A DNA stretch of 64,000 bases from Candidatus Rokuibacteriota bacterium (GTDB lineage: Bacteria > Methylomirabilota > Methylomirabilia > Rokubacteriales > CSP1-6): the NCBI GenBank assembly GCA_003220225.1, contig QHRU01000048.1, positions 1-64,000 on the forward strand, written 5' to 3'. The notes below the pieces were generated by a model. That model did not search any database. It saw nothing but the letters and a program-made list of their open reading frames with translations, and was not told the origin of the DNA. Positions within the stretch are counted from its first letter, which is position 1. Each line of letters opens with the position of its first letter. A program made the position numbers and the translations under genes. Below are positions 8,771 to 18,251 of the stretch, one piece after another.

Positions 8771-11212
8771 TCAGGCCTGGCGGCGGTGCGCGCGGCGCGC
8801 CAGCGGCTCCGCGAAGCAACACGCGACGACGGCGAGAGCGGCGAGGCTGACGACTTTCGCGGTCCGATAGGACGTCGGCGCGAACTCGAAGACGACCTCG
8901 TGTCGCCCGGCGGGGACGTGGACGGCGCGGAAGAGGAAGTCCGCCGGGTAGACGGCCGCCGGAGCACCGTCGACGCGCGAGCGCCAGCCCGGGTGGTAGG
9001 TCTCGGAGAGCAGCAGGTACGCGGGCTGCGCCGCCTCGGTGCGCACGACGACGCGGTTGGCCTCGTAGGCGGCGATCGTCGCCTGGCCCGAGGCCGTCCC
9101 GGCCACCCGCGGGCTCGCGGGATCCTCCAGCAGGACCGTCGCGCGCGGATCGAAGTCGGCAGCCGTGACGCGCGCCAGCGCCTCTTCGTTGGAGACCACC
9201 GCGGAGCGGCCGACGAGGAACGCGCGCGGCAGCGCGCCGAGGTTCTCGTAGACGCGGATCTCGTTGTCGTAGACGCGGCGGAAGCCCGCCCGGCCGTCGT
9301 AGGCGTCCGGCGCCCCGGGAAGGACGGCGGGGTTCGGCGCCAGCACGTACTTGACGTTCATGAGGTTCAGCAGCGGCCCGTGACGGGCGGGATCGAATCG
9401 GAACGTGCGGATCGTGTTGTCGGGACCGGAGGCGAAGCCGTTCACGGTCCGCTGCAGCTGCGTGTAGCGCTTGAGGTTGAGCACCTCGAAGAGATCCACG
9501 TCGAAGAGCCGGTAGGGAAGCTTGGCGTCGGGCGGCATGAACCGGTCCGGCAACGTGGCGGTCACGCGAAACAGCGACGGATCGCCGTGCAGCAGGCGCA
9601 CCACGGGCGTCTCCGGGTAGACGTGCGCCGTCGGGATCGGCGGGTTGAAGTCGCCGAAGTGCCACCACATGTCGGCGAACGCCAGCACGATCACCGCCGT
9701 CCGGAAGGCTCCGGCGCCCATGGCGCGCCGCGCGCGCAGCGCCGCCGCTGCCGCGAGACCGCCGAGCACCACCACGACGCCGACCTGCGCCCAGGCCGCC
9801 GCCGAGAGCGATGGCAGCCGGTAGCCCCCGATCGCTTGCATGCCGAGGCGCATGACCACAGGAGTGGCGAGCACGACGATCGCGAAGCCGCCGAGCCAGG
9901 CGCGCCAGCGCGCGCGACCGTCCCGCTGATCGGCGAGGAAGCGGTCGTAGCCCAGCGCCGCGGCCACGACGAGCGCGAACCGGAAGAGCAGCCGCAGGCG
10001 GCCGTTGTTGGCGAGCCCGATCACCGGCGCATAGTTGACGAGGTTGAAGACGGGCAGCGCGTAGGCGACGCCGAGCGCGCCGAGGGCGAGCACGAGCCAG
10101 AAGCCCACGCGCGGCACGTCGCGGCGGCGGCCCCCGGCGTACGCGGCGAAGAACAGCGGCACGAGCCCCGCGTACACCATCATCTCCATCATGTTGTAGC
10201 CGCGGAACCAGTAGGTGCTGTGCGCGGGCGTGCCGAAGTAGAGCGGCGAGACGGCCATGAGCGCGGTGGGCAGGTCGCGGCCGATGATCGTCCAGTCGCC
10301 GCGCACGCCGTACACCACGGCGGCCGCGGCGTTCGGCGCGGGCTCCGTGCGCGCGCGTCCCTGCATGGGGATCTCCGCGTCACGAATCAGCCCGGCCGTG
10401 GGGACGAGCTGCACGGCGGCGACGGCGAGGCCGAGCGCGACCGCCGCCGCGAGCAGCGCCAGCCGCCGCGCGGCGATCGGCGTCGGCCCCGCGCGGAAGC
10501 CGCGCCACAGGGCGTAGACGGCGAGCGAGACGAGGACGTGCACGGCGGTCTGCGGATGCCCGCCCATGCCGGCGGCGCCGACGAAGAGGGCGGCGGCGGC
10601 CACGAAGCGGGCGCCGCCGCCGGCGAGCAGCCGCTCGGCCGCCCAGAAGAGCCACGGCATCCACATCTCCACGAGCGTGTTCGTGCGCCCGAGCCAGGCG
10701 ATCGTCCAGCCGCTGAACGCGAAGGCGACGCCGGCGAAGACGGCGGCGCTGCGCGAGACGCCCAGCGCGCGAGCGAACAGGACCATGCCCCAGCCGGCCA
10801 CCACCAGCGTGATCACGCCCTTGAGGTTGGAGACCATCGGCGGCGCGAACACGCGGCCGAGGACGAGCGCGACCGGCTCGAAGACGGTGGACTGGATGGC
10901 GACGCCCGGGATGCCGAGGCCCAGGTAGGGATTCCACCACGGGATCTCGCCGCGCGAGAGCGACGTCTGCACGTGGACGAGCTGCGGGTAGATCTGCAGC
11001 CCGTTGTCGACGTGGGTGAGGAAGTTTCGCGGCTTGGTCACGTACGCGCCCGGCGGCACCGCGACGCGGAAGCTCGGATCGACGTAGAAGAATCCGTCGC
11101 CGACGAAAAGCGTCTGGTCGACGTAGATGCGCGGGCCGAGGAAGAGGGAGGCGAAGACCAGGAGGCCGGCGACCACGGCCAGGTGCCCGAGGGGGCGGGT
11201 CATCCGGACCAT
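8771..11212 (-). CDS. YfhO family integral membrane protein
   Basis: An 813-residue polytopic membrane protein. The N-terminal two thirds hold about a dozen hydrophobic helices; the last 300 residues are a soluble, probably extracytoplasmic domain. The early motif PWWNPYLGLGIPG and the C-terminal SETYHPGWRSRVDG...FRAVHVPAGRHEVVFEF are typical of the YfhO family, which is related to GT-C glycosyltransferases that modify cell-wall polymers. It converges with asnB. The start is the ATG at 11212, or the ATG at 11203; neither has an obvious ribosome binding site. Confidence 0.8.
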   Translation of the reverse strand: MVRMTRPLGHLAVVAGLLVFASLFLGPRIYVDQTLFVGDGFFYVDPSFRVAVPPGAYVTKPRNFLTHVDNGLQIYPQLVHVQTSLSRGEIPWWNPYLGLGIPGVAIQSTVFEPVALVLGRVFAPPMVSNLKGVITLVVAGWGMVLFARALGVSRSAAVFAGVAFAFSGWTIAWLGRTNTLVEMWMPWLFWAAERLLAGGGARFVAAAALFVGAAGMGGHPQTAVHVLVSLAVYALWRGFRAGPTPIAARRLALLAAAVALGLAVAAVQLVPTAGLIRDAEIPMQGRARTEPAPNAAAAVVYGVRGDWTIIGRDLPTALMAVSPLYFGTPAHSTYWFRGYNMMEMMVYAGLVPLFFAAYAGGRRRDVPRVGFWLVLALGALGVAYALPVFNLVNYAPVIGLANNGRLRLLFRFALVVAAALGYDRFLADQRDGRARWRAWLGGFAIVVLATPVVMRLGMQAIGGYRLPSLSAAAWAQVGVVVVLGGLAAAAALRARRAMGAGAFRTAVIVLAFADMWWHFGDFNPPIPTAHVYPETPVVRLLHGDPSLFRVTATLPDRFMPPDAKLPYRLFDVDLFEVLNLKRYTQLQRTVNGFASGPDNTIRTFRFDPARHGPLLNLMNVKYVLAPNPAVLPGAPDAYDGRAGFRRVYDNEIRVYENLGALPRAFLVGRSAVVSNEEALARVTAADFDPRATVLLEDPASPRVAGTASGQATIAAYEANRVVVRTEAAQPAYLLLSETYHPGWRSRVDGAPAAVYPADFLFRAVHVPAGRHEVVFEFAPTSYRTAKVVSLAALAVVACCFAEPLARRAHRRQA

Positions 11213-11253
11213 AGTACGGCACGGCCTCGCAGTTGGAGTAGAGTTATGGCGCC

Positions 11254-11991
11254 ATGACGACCGGACGCGTGCGCGGCGGCTTCAACCAGTACGGCTTCAC
11301 CGTCGGCATCCTCATGCTCGACACGCGCTTTCCGCGCATCCCCGGGGACATGGGCAACGCGCAGACGTTTCCGTTCCCGGTGCGCTACCAGCGCGTGACC
11401 GGCGCCGATCCCGACCTCGTCGTGCGGCGTGGCGCCGAGGGCCTGCTGCCCGCGTTCGTCGAGGGCGCCCAGGCGCTGGAGCGCGAGGGCGTGGGCGCCA
11501 TCACGACCAACTGCGGGTTCCTCATCAAGTACCAGGCCCAGCTCGCGCGCGCCGTGCGCGTACCGGTGTTCACCTCGAGCCTGCTGCTGGTGCCCCTCGT
11601 GCACCGGATGCTGCCGCCGGGCGGGCGCGTGGGCGTCATGACCGTCAACGCCGGCACCCTCACACCCGATCACCTCACGAGCGCCGGCATCGGTGCCGAG
11701 GTGCCGCTGGCGGTGGTGGGGATGGAGACGGAGAAGGAGTTCACGCGGGCGCTGCTCGACAACGAGCTGGAGCTGGACGTGGACCTCGCGCGCGAGGAGC
11801 ACGTGCGCGTCGCGCGCCGGCTCGTGGCGGATCACCCCGACATCGGCGCCATCGTGCTCGAGTGCACCAACATGCCGCCGTACACCGCCGACATCCAGCA
11901 CGAGACCGGCCGCCCCGTCTTCGACATCGTCTCGCTCGTGACCATGGTGCACGACGCGCTCGTCGCCGGCCGGCCGCCCCGGCGCGCCTGA
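11254..11991 (+). CDS. Aspartate/glutamate racemase family protein
   Basis: A 245-residue protein of the Asp/Glu/hydantoin racemase superfamily. Two cysteines sit where the catalytic pair is expected: ITTNCGFL (about residue 87) and VLECTNMPPY (about residue 206). The GGRVGVMTVN motif fits the start of the second alpha/beta lobe. The family includes amino-acid racemases and maleate isomerases/arylmalonate decarboxylases, and the substrate is not evident. The next gene follows 9 bp later on the same strand. Confidence 0.75.
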   Translation: MTTGRVRGGFNQYGFTVGILMLDTRFPRIPGDMGNAQTFPFPVRYQRVTGADPDLVVRRGAEGLLPAFVEGAQALEREGVGAITTNCGFLIKYQAQLARAVRVPVFTSSLLLVPLVHRMLPPGGRVGVMTVNAGTLTPDHLTSAGIGAEVPLAVVGMETEKEFTRALLDNELELDVDLAREEHVRVARRLVADHPDIGAIVLECTNMPPYTADIQHETGRPVFDIVSLVTMVHDALVAGRPPRRA

Positions 11992-12000
11992 CGGCGCCGC

Positions 12001-12717
12001 GTGGCGCCTCTCGTCGCCGGCGTCGACGGCTGTCGCGCGGGCTGGGTGGTCGTGTTGAGCGAGGGCGCGCGCTCGGAGGTCACCGTGGCGCGCGACTTCG
12101 CCGGCGTCCTCGGGCTCACGCGCGGCGCCCGCGTCGTCGGCATCGACATGCCGATCGGCCTGCTCGACGCGGCCGCGCCGGGCGGCCGCGAGTGCGACCG
12201 CCACGCGCGCCGGCTCCTCGGCCGGGGCCGCGCGTGCTCCGTCTTCAGCCCGCCCGCGCGCTGCGCGCTGACGCGGCCGACCTATCGCGCCGCTCTGTCC
12301 GCCAATCGCGCGAGCAGCGCGGCGCGGCTCGGCATCTCGATCGAGTGCTTCTTCCTCTTTCCGCGGCTGCGCGAGGTCGACGAGGCGCTCACCGCGGACC
12401 CCACGCTGGCGGACCGCGTGACCGAGGTCCATCCGGAGCTCTCGTTCCGGGCTCTCGCCGGCGCGCCGATCGGGCTGGTCGAGCCCAAGCGCTCGCCCCG
12501 CGGCCTGTCGCGCCGGCTCGCGCTCTTGCGCCCCGCCTTTCCGCGGATCGCGCGGGCGCTGAAGGCGCGCGGGTCCGGCCTGGCGCCGGACGACGTGCTC
12601 GACGCCCACGCCGTCGCCTGGAGCGCCGCCCGCGTGGCCCGCGACACCGCCGTCTGCCTGCCCGCCCGGCCGGCGCCCCGAGACGCGCGCGGGCTGCCGA
12701 TGGCCATCTGGTACTGA
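12001..12717 (+). CDS. DUF429 domain protein, predicted RNase-H-fold nuclease
   Basis: A 238-residue DUF429 protein starting at GTG. The signature elements are the N-terminal AGVDGCRAGWVV, a second acidic strand VVGIDMPIGLL, ECDRHARRLLGRGRACSVF, and the terminal DDVLDAHAVAWSA. The alternating Asp residues suggest an RNase-H-like fold with metal-binding acids, but no activity is established for the family. It is 9 bp downstream of the racemase-family gene and 20 bp upstream of the next gene. Confidence 0.75.
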   Translation: MAPLVAGVDGCRAGWVVVLSEGARSEVTVARDFAGVLGLTRGARVVGIDMPIGLLDAAAPGGRECDRHARRLLGRGRACSVFSPPARCALTRPTYRAALSANRASSAARLGISIECFFLFPRLREVDEALTADPTLADRVTEVHPELSFRALAGAPIGLVEPKRSPRGLSRRLALLRPAFPRIARALKARGSGLAPDDVLDAHAVAWSAARVARDTAVCLPARPAPRDARGLPMAIWY

Positions 12718-12737
12718 ACCCCCATCAGGAGGATGCG

Positions 12738-13088
12738 ATGCCGATCACCAGCCGCTACCTGTTCACCGCCTCGATGGACGTCGATCCCGCCAAGGATGCG
12801 CTCTTCAACGAGGTCTACGACCGCGAGCACGTGCCGACCATTCTGAAGGTGCCCGGCGTGATCTCGGCGCTGCGCTTCAAGCGCCGCCCGCTGGAGATGA
12901 TCATCGGCGGCGAGCGCAAGAAGATCGTCATCGAGGGCGAGCCGACCTACACGGCGCTCTACGAGCTCGAGGATCCGTCCGTGCTGGTCAGCGCGGAGTT
13001 CGCGAAGGCCGTCGAGCTGGGACGCTGGCCGGGCGAGGTGCGGCCGTTCACGAAGAACCGCAAGCACTTCATGTGGGAGAAGATCTAG
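12738..13088 (+). CDS. Hypothetical protein, dimeric alpha/beta-barrel-like
   Basis: A 116-residue protein preceded by a strong AGGAGG ribosome binding site (12728-12733) that defines the ATG at 12738. The N-terminal pattern TASMDVDPAKDALFNEVYDREHVPTILKVPGV resembles ferredoxin-like dimeric barrels (EthD/DUF4286-like), in which a conserved His-Val follows a helix. No catalytic motif is visible. It ends 5 bp before the stop of the converging Nudix gene. Confidence 0.6.
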   Translation: MPITSRYLFTASMDVDPAKDALFNEVYDREHVPTILKVPGVISALRFKRRPLEMIIGGERKKIVIEGEPTYTALYELEDPSVLVSAEFAKAVELGRWPGEVRPFTKNRKHFMWEKI

Positions 13089-13092
13089 GGGG

Positions 13093-13488
13093 CTAACGTC
13101 TCGAGGCCAGCCGCTCGATGAGCGCGCGATCGGCCGGCGGAAAGTCGTAGGCGGCCAGCCGCTCGGGCTCCACCCACGCCATCGGCTGACCCTCACGCGG
13201 CTCGATGGCACCGGACTCCACGCGGCAGTCGTAGAAGTGGAGCACGACGGTGCGGTCGGGATACTCCCACCGCACCGTCTCCACGAGCTTGCCCACGCCG
13301 AAGGTGGCGCCCAGCTCCTCCGTCAGCTCGCGCCGCAGCGCGATCGCCGGCGATTCGCCCGCCTCGAGCTTGCCGCCGGGGAACTCCCAGAGTCCCGCCA
13401 GGTGGCTGCCGGTGCGTCGCTGGGTGATGAGATAGCGGCCGGCTCCATCACGGATGAGGGCGGCGGCGACCTCGATGACGAGCGGCAC
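13093..13488 (-). CDS. Nudix hydrolase, MutT-like
   Basis: A 131-residue Nudix protein with a complete Nudix box, GGKLEAGESPAIALRRELTE followed by ELGA, matching G-x5-E-x7-REUxEExGU. The start is taken as the GTG at 13488 (MPLVIEVAAALIRDG), two bases after the mutY stop. MutT enzymes remove 8-oxo-dGTP from the nucleotide pool. The immediate upstream neighbour is a MutY-type glycosylase lacking its own Nudix-like C-terminal domain, so the pair plausibly forms an oxidised-guanine repair operon. Other nucleotide substrates are possible. Confidence 0.85.
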   Translation of the reverse strand: MPLVIEVAAALIRDGAGRYLITQRRTGSHLAGLWEFPGGKLEAGESPAIALRRELTEELGATFGVGKLVETVRWEYPDRTVVLHFYDCRVESGAIEPREGQPMAWVEPERLAAYDFPPADRALIERLASRR

Positions 13489-13490
13489 GA

Positions 13491-14165
13491 CTACGACCGT
13501 GCTTCGCCGGCGAGGGTGGGAAACGCGGCGCAGGAGCGCCGCATCGGGCAGGGGGCGCAGCGCGGCCGGCGCGGCGTGCACCAGGTCGCGCCGAAGTCCA
13601 TGAGCGCCTGGTTGAAGTCGTAGCCGCGCCCGGCCGGCACGAGCGCCTCGGCCAGGTCCCACATGCGCGCCTCGCCGCGCAGGTGTTTGAGCCGCCGCGG
13701 GCCGAAGAACACGCGGCCGAGCACGCGCCGCACGTTGGTGTCGAGCACGGCCGCGTCGCGGCCGAAGGCGAAGGACAGCACGGCGCCCGCGGTGTAGCGG
13801 CCGACGCCGGGCAGCGCGCGGAGCGCCTCGCGGTCGTCGGGCAGGCGGCCGCCGTAGCGCGCGACCGTCTCGCGCGCGATGGCGTGCAGCCGCACGGGGC
13901 GGACGTTGTAGCCGAGCGGGTACCAGAGGCGGCGCACCTCGTCCACGTCGGCGGCGGCCAGCGCGCGCAGCGTCGGGAAGGCTCGCAAGAACTGCCGGTA
14001 CTTCGGGATCACGCGGTCCACCTGGGTTTGCTGGAGCATGATCTCGGAAACGAGCACGCGGTAGGGCACGCGCGTGCGGCGCCACGGCAGGTCGCGTCCG
14101 TGGCGCGCGTACCACGCGAGCAGGCGGCGCTGGAACGCGCGGACGGCGGACGGCGGCGGCGCCAC
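13491..14165 (-). CDS. mutY: A/G-specific adenine DNA glycosylase, short form
   Basis: A 224-residue HhH-GPD base-excision glycosylase. It has the catalytic Glu region SEIMLQQTQVDRV, the helix-hairpin-helix LPGVGRYTAGAVLSFAFG, the catalytic Asp in AVLDTNVRRVLGRVF, and a 4Fe-4S cluster as C-x6-C-x2-C-x5-C (CTPRRPRCAPCPMRRSC). It stops right after the cluster, so it lacks the C-terminal 8-oxoG-recognition domain of full-length MutY (about 350 residues). The GTG at 14165 is the chosen start; a TTG at 14195 is possible but would abut the divergent gene's ATG. Confidence 0.8.
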   Translation of the reverse strand: MAPPPSAVRAFQRRLLAWYARHGRDLPWRRTRVPYRVLVSEIMLQQTQVDRVIPKYRQFLRAFPTLRALAAADVDEVRRLWYPLGYNVRPVRLHAIARETVARYGGRLPDDREALRALPGVGRYTAGAVLSFAFGRDAAVLDTNVRRVLGRVFFGPRRLKHLRGEARMWDLAEALVPAGRGYDFNQALMDFGATWCTPRRPRCAPCPMRRSCAAFPTLAGEARS

Positions 14166-14194
14166 GGCGCGCAGTCTAGCACGCGGCGAGTACA

Positions 14195-15202
14195 ATGGAC
14201 GCCGTGCCAGACCACGAGAGTCTCGCCGAGTATCGTGCCGCGCGCGACGCCGTCGGCGTCGTCGACCGCTCCGACCTCGGCGTCGTCGAGGTCACGGGCC
14301 GCGACCGCGCGAAGTTCCTCCACGCGCTGCTGAGCAACGACATCGCCGCGCTGGCGCCGGGCCAGGGCTGCGCCGCCACCCTGCTCGACATCCACGGCAA
14401 GGTGCAGGTGACGCTCGTCGTCCTGGTGCTGGACGACCGCATGCTGCTGCTGACACCGCCCGGCATGGGCGAGTCCACCGTGGCCGCGCTCGACCACTAT
14501 CTCTTCGCCGAGAAGGTGACCCTCGAGGACGTCACCGGCCAGCGCGCGCTGCTCATGCTGGTCGGCCCGGCGGCAGAGGAGACGGCCAAGCGGCTGACGG
14601 GCGCGGCGCCGCCGGACGCGCCATGGTCGCACGTGGCCGCGTCGCTCGATGGTCCGCCCGAGGATATCGACGCGCGCGTCGTCCGCGGCGGCGGCGAGAC
14701 CGGCCAGCGCGAAGTCTGGCTCGTCGTGCCGGCGACGGCGCGCGAGCGCGCGTGGAAGGCCGCGCTGGCGGCGGGCGCGCGCCCGCTCGGCGTCGCGGCG
14801 CTCGAGTCGCTGCGCATCGAGGCCGGCACGCCGCGCTTCGGCGTGGATGTCGATGCCACCGTGCTGCTGCCCGAGATCCCGTCGGCGCACCTGATCTCGC
14901 ACACCAAGGGCTGCTATCCCGGCCAGGAGGTCGTCGTCCGCATCCGCGACCGCGGTCACGTCAACCGCCATCTCCGTGGCCTGCTGCTCGAGGGCGAGTT
15001 GGTGCCGCCGCGCGGCGCCGAGGTCGTCGCCGACGGCGCCGTCGTCGGCCAGGTGACGAGCGCGACGCTGTCGCTCGGACTGCGGCGCGCGATTGCGCTG
15101 GCGTTCATCAAGCGTCAACAGGAGCCCGGCGCGCGCGTGCGCGTGAGCGTGGGGGCCGCCACGCTGCCGGCAACGGTCAGCGACCTGCCGTTCGCGCGCT
15201 GA
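14195..15202 (+). CDS. YgfZ/GcvT-like folate-binding protein
   Basis: A 335-residue protein of the YgfZ branch of the aminomethyltransferase fold. The diagnostic motif K-G-C-Y-P-G-Q-E is present ([15 protein letters not shown], about residue 240). The N-terminal [25 protein letters not shown] matches the folate-binding half. YgfZ-type proteins support assembly or repair of certain Fe-S enzymes using tetrahydrofolate. It is divergent from the 4Fe-4S MutY gene and 7 bp before the DUF255 gene, with which it probably forms an operon. Confidence 0.8.
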   Translation: MDAVPDHESLAEYRAARDAVGVVDRSDLGVVEVTGRDRAKFLHALLSNDIAALAPGQGCAATLLDIHGKVQVTLVVLVLDDRMLLLTPPGMGESTVAALDHYLFAEKVTLEDVTGQRALLMLVGPAAEETAKRLTGAAPPDAPWSHVAASLDGPPEDIDARVVRGGGETGQREVWLVVPATARERAWKAALAAGARPLGVAALESLRIEAGTPRFGVDVDATVLLPEIPSAHLISHTKGCYPGQEVVVRIRDRGHVNRHLRGLLLEGELVPPRGAEVVADGAVVGQVTSATLSLGLRRAIALAFIKRQQEPGARVRVSVGAATLPATVSDLPFAR

Positions 15203-15209
15203 GCCCGCC

Positions 15210-17249
15210 GTGAGCGAGAAGCCGACCGTGAGCGAGAACCGCCTGTCCCGTGAGACGAGCCCGTACCTGCTGCAGCACGCGCACAATCCGGTGGACTGGT
15301 ATCCGTGGGGCGAGGAGGCGTTCGCCCGCGCGCGCGCCGAGGACAAGCCGATCTTGCTCTCGGTCGGCTACTCCGCGTGTCACTGGTGTCACGTCATGGA
15401 GCGCGAGTCGTTCGAGAACCCCGACACCGCCGCCGTGATGAATCGCCACTTCGTCAACGTCAAGGTTGACCGCGAGGAGCGGCCGGACGTCGACCACATC
15501 TACATGCAGGCCGTGCAGTCGATGACGGGGCAGGGCGGCTGGCCGATGACCGTCTTCCTCGCGCCCGACGGCACGCCGTTCTACGGCGGGACGTATTTCC
15601 CGCCGTCGGATCGCCACGGCCTGCCCGGCTTTCCGCGCCTGCTCCAGGCGCTCGCCGAGGCATGGGTCACCCGCCGCGCCGACGTTCTCGACAACGGCCG
15701 CCAGCTCGCCGGCGCCCTCGGCCAGGAGTCACGGCTGCGCGCGGCCGGGACGCTGCTCACGGACGAGATCCTCTTCGCGGCCTTCCAGGGCGTGTCGGCG
15801 CAGTTCGACGAGGAGCACGGCGGCCTCGGCGGCGCGCCGAAGTTCCCGCAGCCGATGATCTGGGAGTTCGTGCTGCGCTTCGCGCGCCGCAGCGACAACC
15901 CCTACGCGCGCCGCATGGTGCACACGACGCTCGTGAAGATGGCGCGCGGCGGCATGTACGACCAGCTCGGCGGCGGCTTCGCGCGCTACTCGGTCGATCC
16001 CCTGTGGCTGGTGCCGCACTTCGAAAAGATGCTCTACGACAACGCCCAGCTCGCGTCGCTCTACCTGCACGCCTGGCAGGCGTTCGGCGATCCCGAGTGC
16101 CGGCGCGTGTGCGAGGAGACGCTCGACTACGTGCTGCGCGAGATGACCGATCCCGCCGGCGGCTTCTACTCCGCGCAGGACGCCGACTCCGAGGGCCACG
16201 AGGGCAAGTTCTTCGTGTGGACGCCGGACGAGATCCGCGCCGTGCTCGGCGCCGACGCCGACGCGGCCATGGCGTACTGGGGCATGGATCGCGGTCCGAA
16301 CTTCGAGGGCAAGAGCATCCTCTGGCTGCCGGGCGAGCCGGATCCGGCGCGCGCGGCCGAGTGGCGTCGCCGGCTCTTCGACGCGCGCGAGCGCCGCGTG
16401 AAGCCCGGACGCGACGACAAGGTGCTGGCGGCATGGAACGGCCTCATGGCGCGCGCATTCGCCGAGGCGGGGCGCGCGCTCGGCCGCGGCGACTACCTCA
16501 CGGCCGCGCGGCGCAACGCCGAGTTCGTGCTCGGCTCCGTGCGGGCAAACGGCCGCCTGCTCCGGACGTGGAAGGCGGGCCAGGCCAAGCTCAAGGGCTA
16601 CCTCGAGGACCACGCGATGGTGGCCGCCGCGCTCCTCGAGCTGTACGCCGCGACCTTCGACCGGCTCTGGCTCGACGAGGCGCGCGGCCTCGCGGACGAA
16701 ATCCTGCGGCTCTTCTGGGATGAGAGCGTCGGCGGGTTCTTCGACACGGGCTCCGACCACGAGCGCCTGATCGTCCGGCCGCGCAACCTCTACGACAATG
16801 CGGTGCCCTGCGGCTCGTCGGTCGCCGTCGAGGTGCTGTTGCGTCTCGCCGCGCTCACCGGCGACGAGCGCTACGAGCGTCACGCGCTCTCCGCGCTGCG
16901 CCCGATGGCTGATCTGATGGGACGTCACCCGACGGCCTTCGGCCGCTTCCTCTGCGCGCTCGATTTCCACCTCGGCCCGCGCGTCGAGGTCGCGCTGGTG
17001 GCGCCGACGAAGCTCGAGGAGACCGCACCGCTCGCGGAGGAGGTGTTCGGACGCTTCATGCCGAACCTCGTCGCGGCGGGCATGGTGAGCGGCCGTCGCG
17101 AGGCTTCGGCCGGCGTGCCGCTGCTCGAGGGCCGTGCGGCCGTCGACGGCAAGGCGACGGCCTACGTCTGCCGGAATTACGCGTGCGAGCTGCCGGTCAC
17201 CGAGCGCGCGGCGCTCGCCGGGCAGCTCGACGCGCTGCCCAACCGCTGA
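15210..17249 (+). CDS. DUF255 thioredoxin-fold protein (YyaL/SPATA20 family)
   Basis: A 679-residue protein with an N-terminal thioredoxin-like domain containing [18 protein letters not shown] (CxxC) and the family hallmarks [20 protein letters not shown] and [13 protein letters not shown]. The remaining 500 residues resemble the alpha/alpha-barrel (six-hairpin glycosidase-like) region of the YyaL family ([29 protein letters not shown]). The biochemical function of the family is not established. The GTG at 15210 is used; a second in-frame GTG lies 18 bases downstream. Confidence 0.85.
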   Translation: MSEKPTVSENRLSRETSPYLLQHAHNPVDWYPWGEEAFARARAEDKPILLSVGYSACHWCHVMERESFENPDTAAVMNRHFVNVKVDREERPDVDHIYMQAVQSMTGQGGWPMTVFLAPDGTPFYGGTYFPPSDRHGLPGFPRLLQALAEAWVTRRADVLDNGRQLAGALGQESRLRAAGTLLTDEILFAAFQGVSAQFDEEHGGLGGAPKFPQPMIWEFVLRFARRSDNPYARRMVHTTLVKMARGGMYDQLGGGFARYSVDPLWLVPHFEKMLYDNAQLASLYLHAWQAFGDPECRRVCEETLDYVLREMTDPAGGFYSAQDADSEGHEGKFFVWTPDEIRAVLGADADAAMAYWGMDRGPNFEGKSILWLPGEPDPARAAEWRRRLFDARERRVKPGRDDKVLAAWNGLMARAFAEAGRALGRGDYLTAARRNAEFVLGSVRANGRLLRTWKAGQAKLKGYLEDHAMVAAALLELYAATFDRLWLDEARGLADEILRLFWDESVGGFFDTGSDHERLIVRPRNLYDNAVPCGSSVAVEVLLRLAALTGDERYERHALSALRPMADLMGRHPTAFGRFLCALDFHLGPRVEVALVAPTKLEETAPLAEEVFGRFMPNLVAAGMVSGRREASAGVPLLEGRAAVDGKATAYVCRNYACELPVTERAALAGQLDALPNR

Positions 17250-17253
17250 GCGC

Positions 17254-17506
17254 GATGAGACATCCTGTGTCAAGCCCGAGGCGCGCCACGGCTGTGCCGG
17301 GGCGCGTCCGAGCGATAGCCGGGGGAGTCCGAGGGGGGCATAGCCCCCTTCGCTTGAAGAGGCTGGGGGGCCATATCGGGGCCCCCCACGACGATCGATG
17401 AGACATCCTGTGTCAAAGCCGAGGCGCGCCACGGCTGTGCCGGGGCGCGTCCGAGCGATGGGGGGTGTGGGGGGCCATATCGGGGCCCCCCACGACGATC
17501 GATGAG
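17254..17506 (+). repeat. Two-copy structured intergenic repeat
   Basis: Two modules occur twice. Module A is 63 bp, at 17254-17316 and 17397-17459, beginning GATGAGACATCCTGTGTCAA and differing at two bases after that. Module B is about 38 bp, at 17365-17402 and 17469-17506. It contains an 8-bp-stem inverted repeat (GGGGGGCC, 7-base loop, GGCCCCCC) and ends ACGACGATCGATGAG. Module A has its own inverted repeat (GGCGCGCC...GGCGCG). Between the first A and B there is an extra hairpin (GGGGGGC-ATA-GCCCCC, about 17332-17347). This looks like a REP/BIME-type element or tandemly repeated terminator-like hairpin. Confidence 0.75.
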
Positions 17507-18251
17507 CCCGACGCGCCGAGCGCTCCTGGCCGTGCTCGCCGTTGCGCTCGTCCCGGTGCGCGCCTCCCCCCAGCTCGACGAGCTGCTCAAGCAGCTGCCC
17601 CCGCTGCCCGGCGGCACCCAGCTGCCGTTCCCCCAAGGCGGCGCGCTCGGCGACGTGAAGATCGGCCAGGCGCTCAAGCAGGCGCTCCAGATCGGCATCG
17701 AGAACGCGGTCAAGCTGACGGGACGCACCGACGGCTACTTCAAGAACCAGACGATCAAGATCCTCATGCCGGAGAAGCTCAAGACGTTCGAGCGCGGGCT
17801 GCGCGCCGTCGGCTACGACCGCCAGGTGGACGACTTGATCTTGAAGATGAACCGCGCCGCCGAGCGCGCGGCGCCGGCGGCCAAGAAGATCTTCTGGGAC
17901 GCGATCGGCGAGATGACCATCGACGACGGCCGCCGGATCCTGAACGGCTCCGAGACGGCGGCCACCGACTACTTCAAGGACAAGACGACGAGCGAGCTGA
18001 CCGCCGCGTTCTCGCCCATCGTGCACCGCACGATGGGGGAGGTCGGCGTCACCAGGCAGTACCAGGACCTCTTCGGCCGCGCCCAGAGCATTCCCTTCCT
18101 GAGCCTGGAGGCCTTCGACCTCGATCGCTACGTCGTCGGCCGAGCCCTCGACGGCCTCTTCCACATGGTCGGTGACGAGGAAAAGAAGATCCGCGCCAAC
18201 CCCTCGGCGCGGGTCACCGACCTGCTGCGTGAGGTGTTCGGCCACCGCTGA
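17502..18251 (+). CDS. DUF4197 domain exported protein
   Basis: A 249-residue protein with a signal peptide (residues 1 to about 22: positive start, core ALLAVLAVALVPV, Ala-rich end). The DUF4197 body includes ALKQALQIGIENAV, FKNQTIKILMPEKL, and TDYFKDKTTSEL. The family is periplasmic and of unknown function. Oddly, the ATG lies inside the last copy of the upstream repeat (ACGATCGATGAG) and has no recognisable ribosome binding site. Its 3' end overlaps the converging membrane-protein gene by 38 bp. Confidence 0.8.
   Translation: MSPTRRALLAVLAVALVPVRASPQLDELLKQLPPLPGGTQLPFPQGGALGDVKIGQALKQALQIGIENAVKLTGRTDGYFKNQTIKILMPEKLKTFERGLRAVGYDRQVDDLILKMNRAAERAAPAAKKIFWDAIGEMTIDDGRRILNGSETAATDYFKDKTTSELTAAFSPIVHRTMGEVGVTRQYQDLFGRAQSIPFLSLEAFDLDRYVVGRALDGLFHMVGDEEKKIRANPSARVTDLLREVFGHR

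Noticed and set aside
17254-17506. CRISPR array or insertion-sequence end
   Set aside because: Only two copies with unequal spacing, no spacer structure, no cas genes and no transposase.
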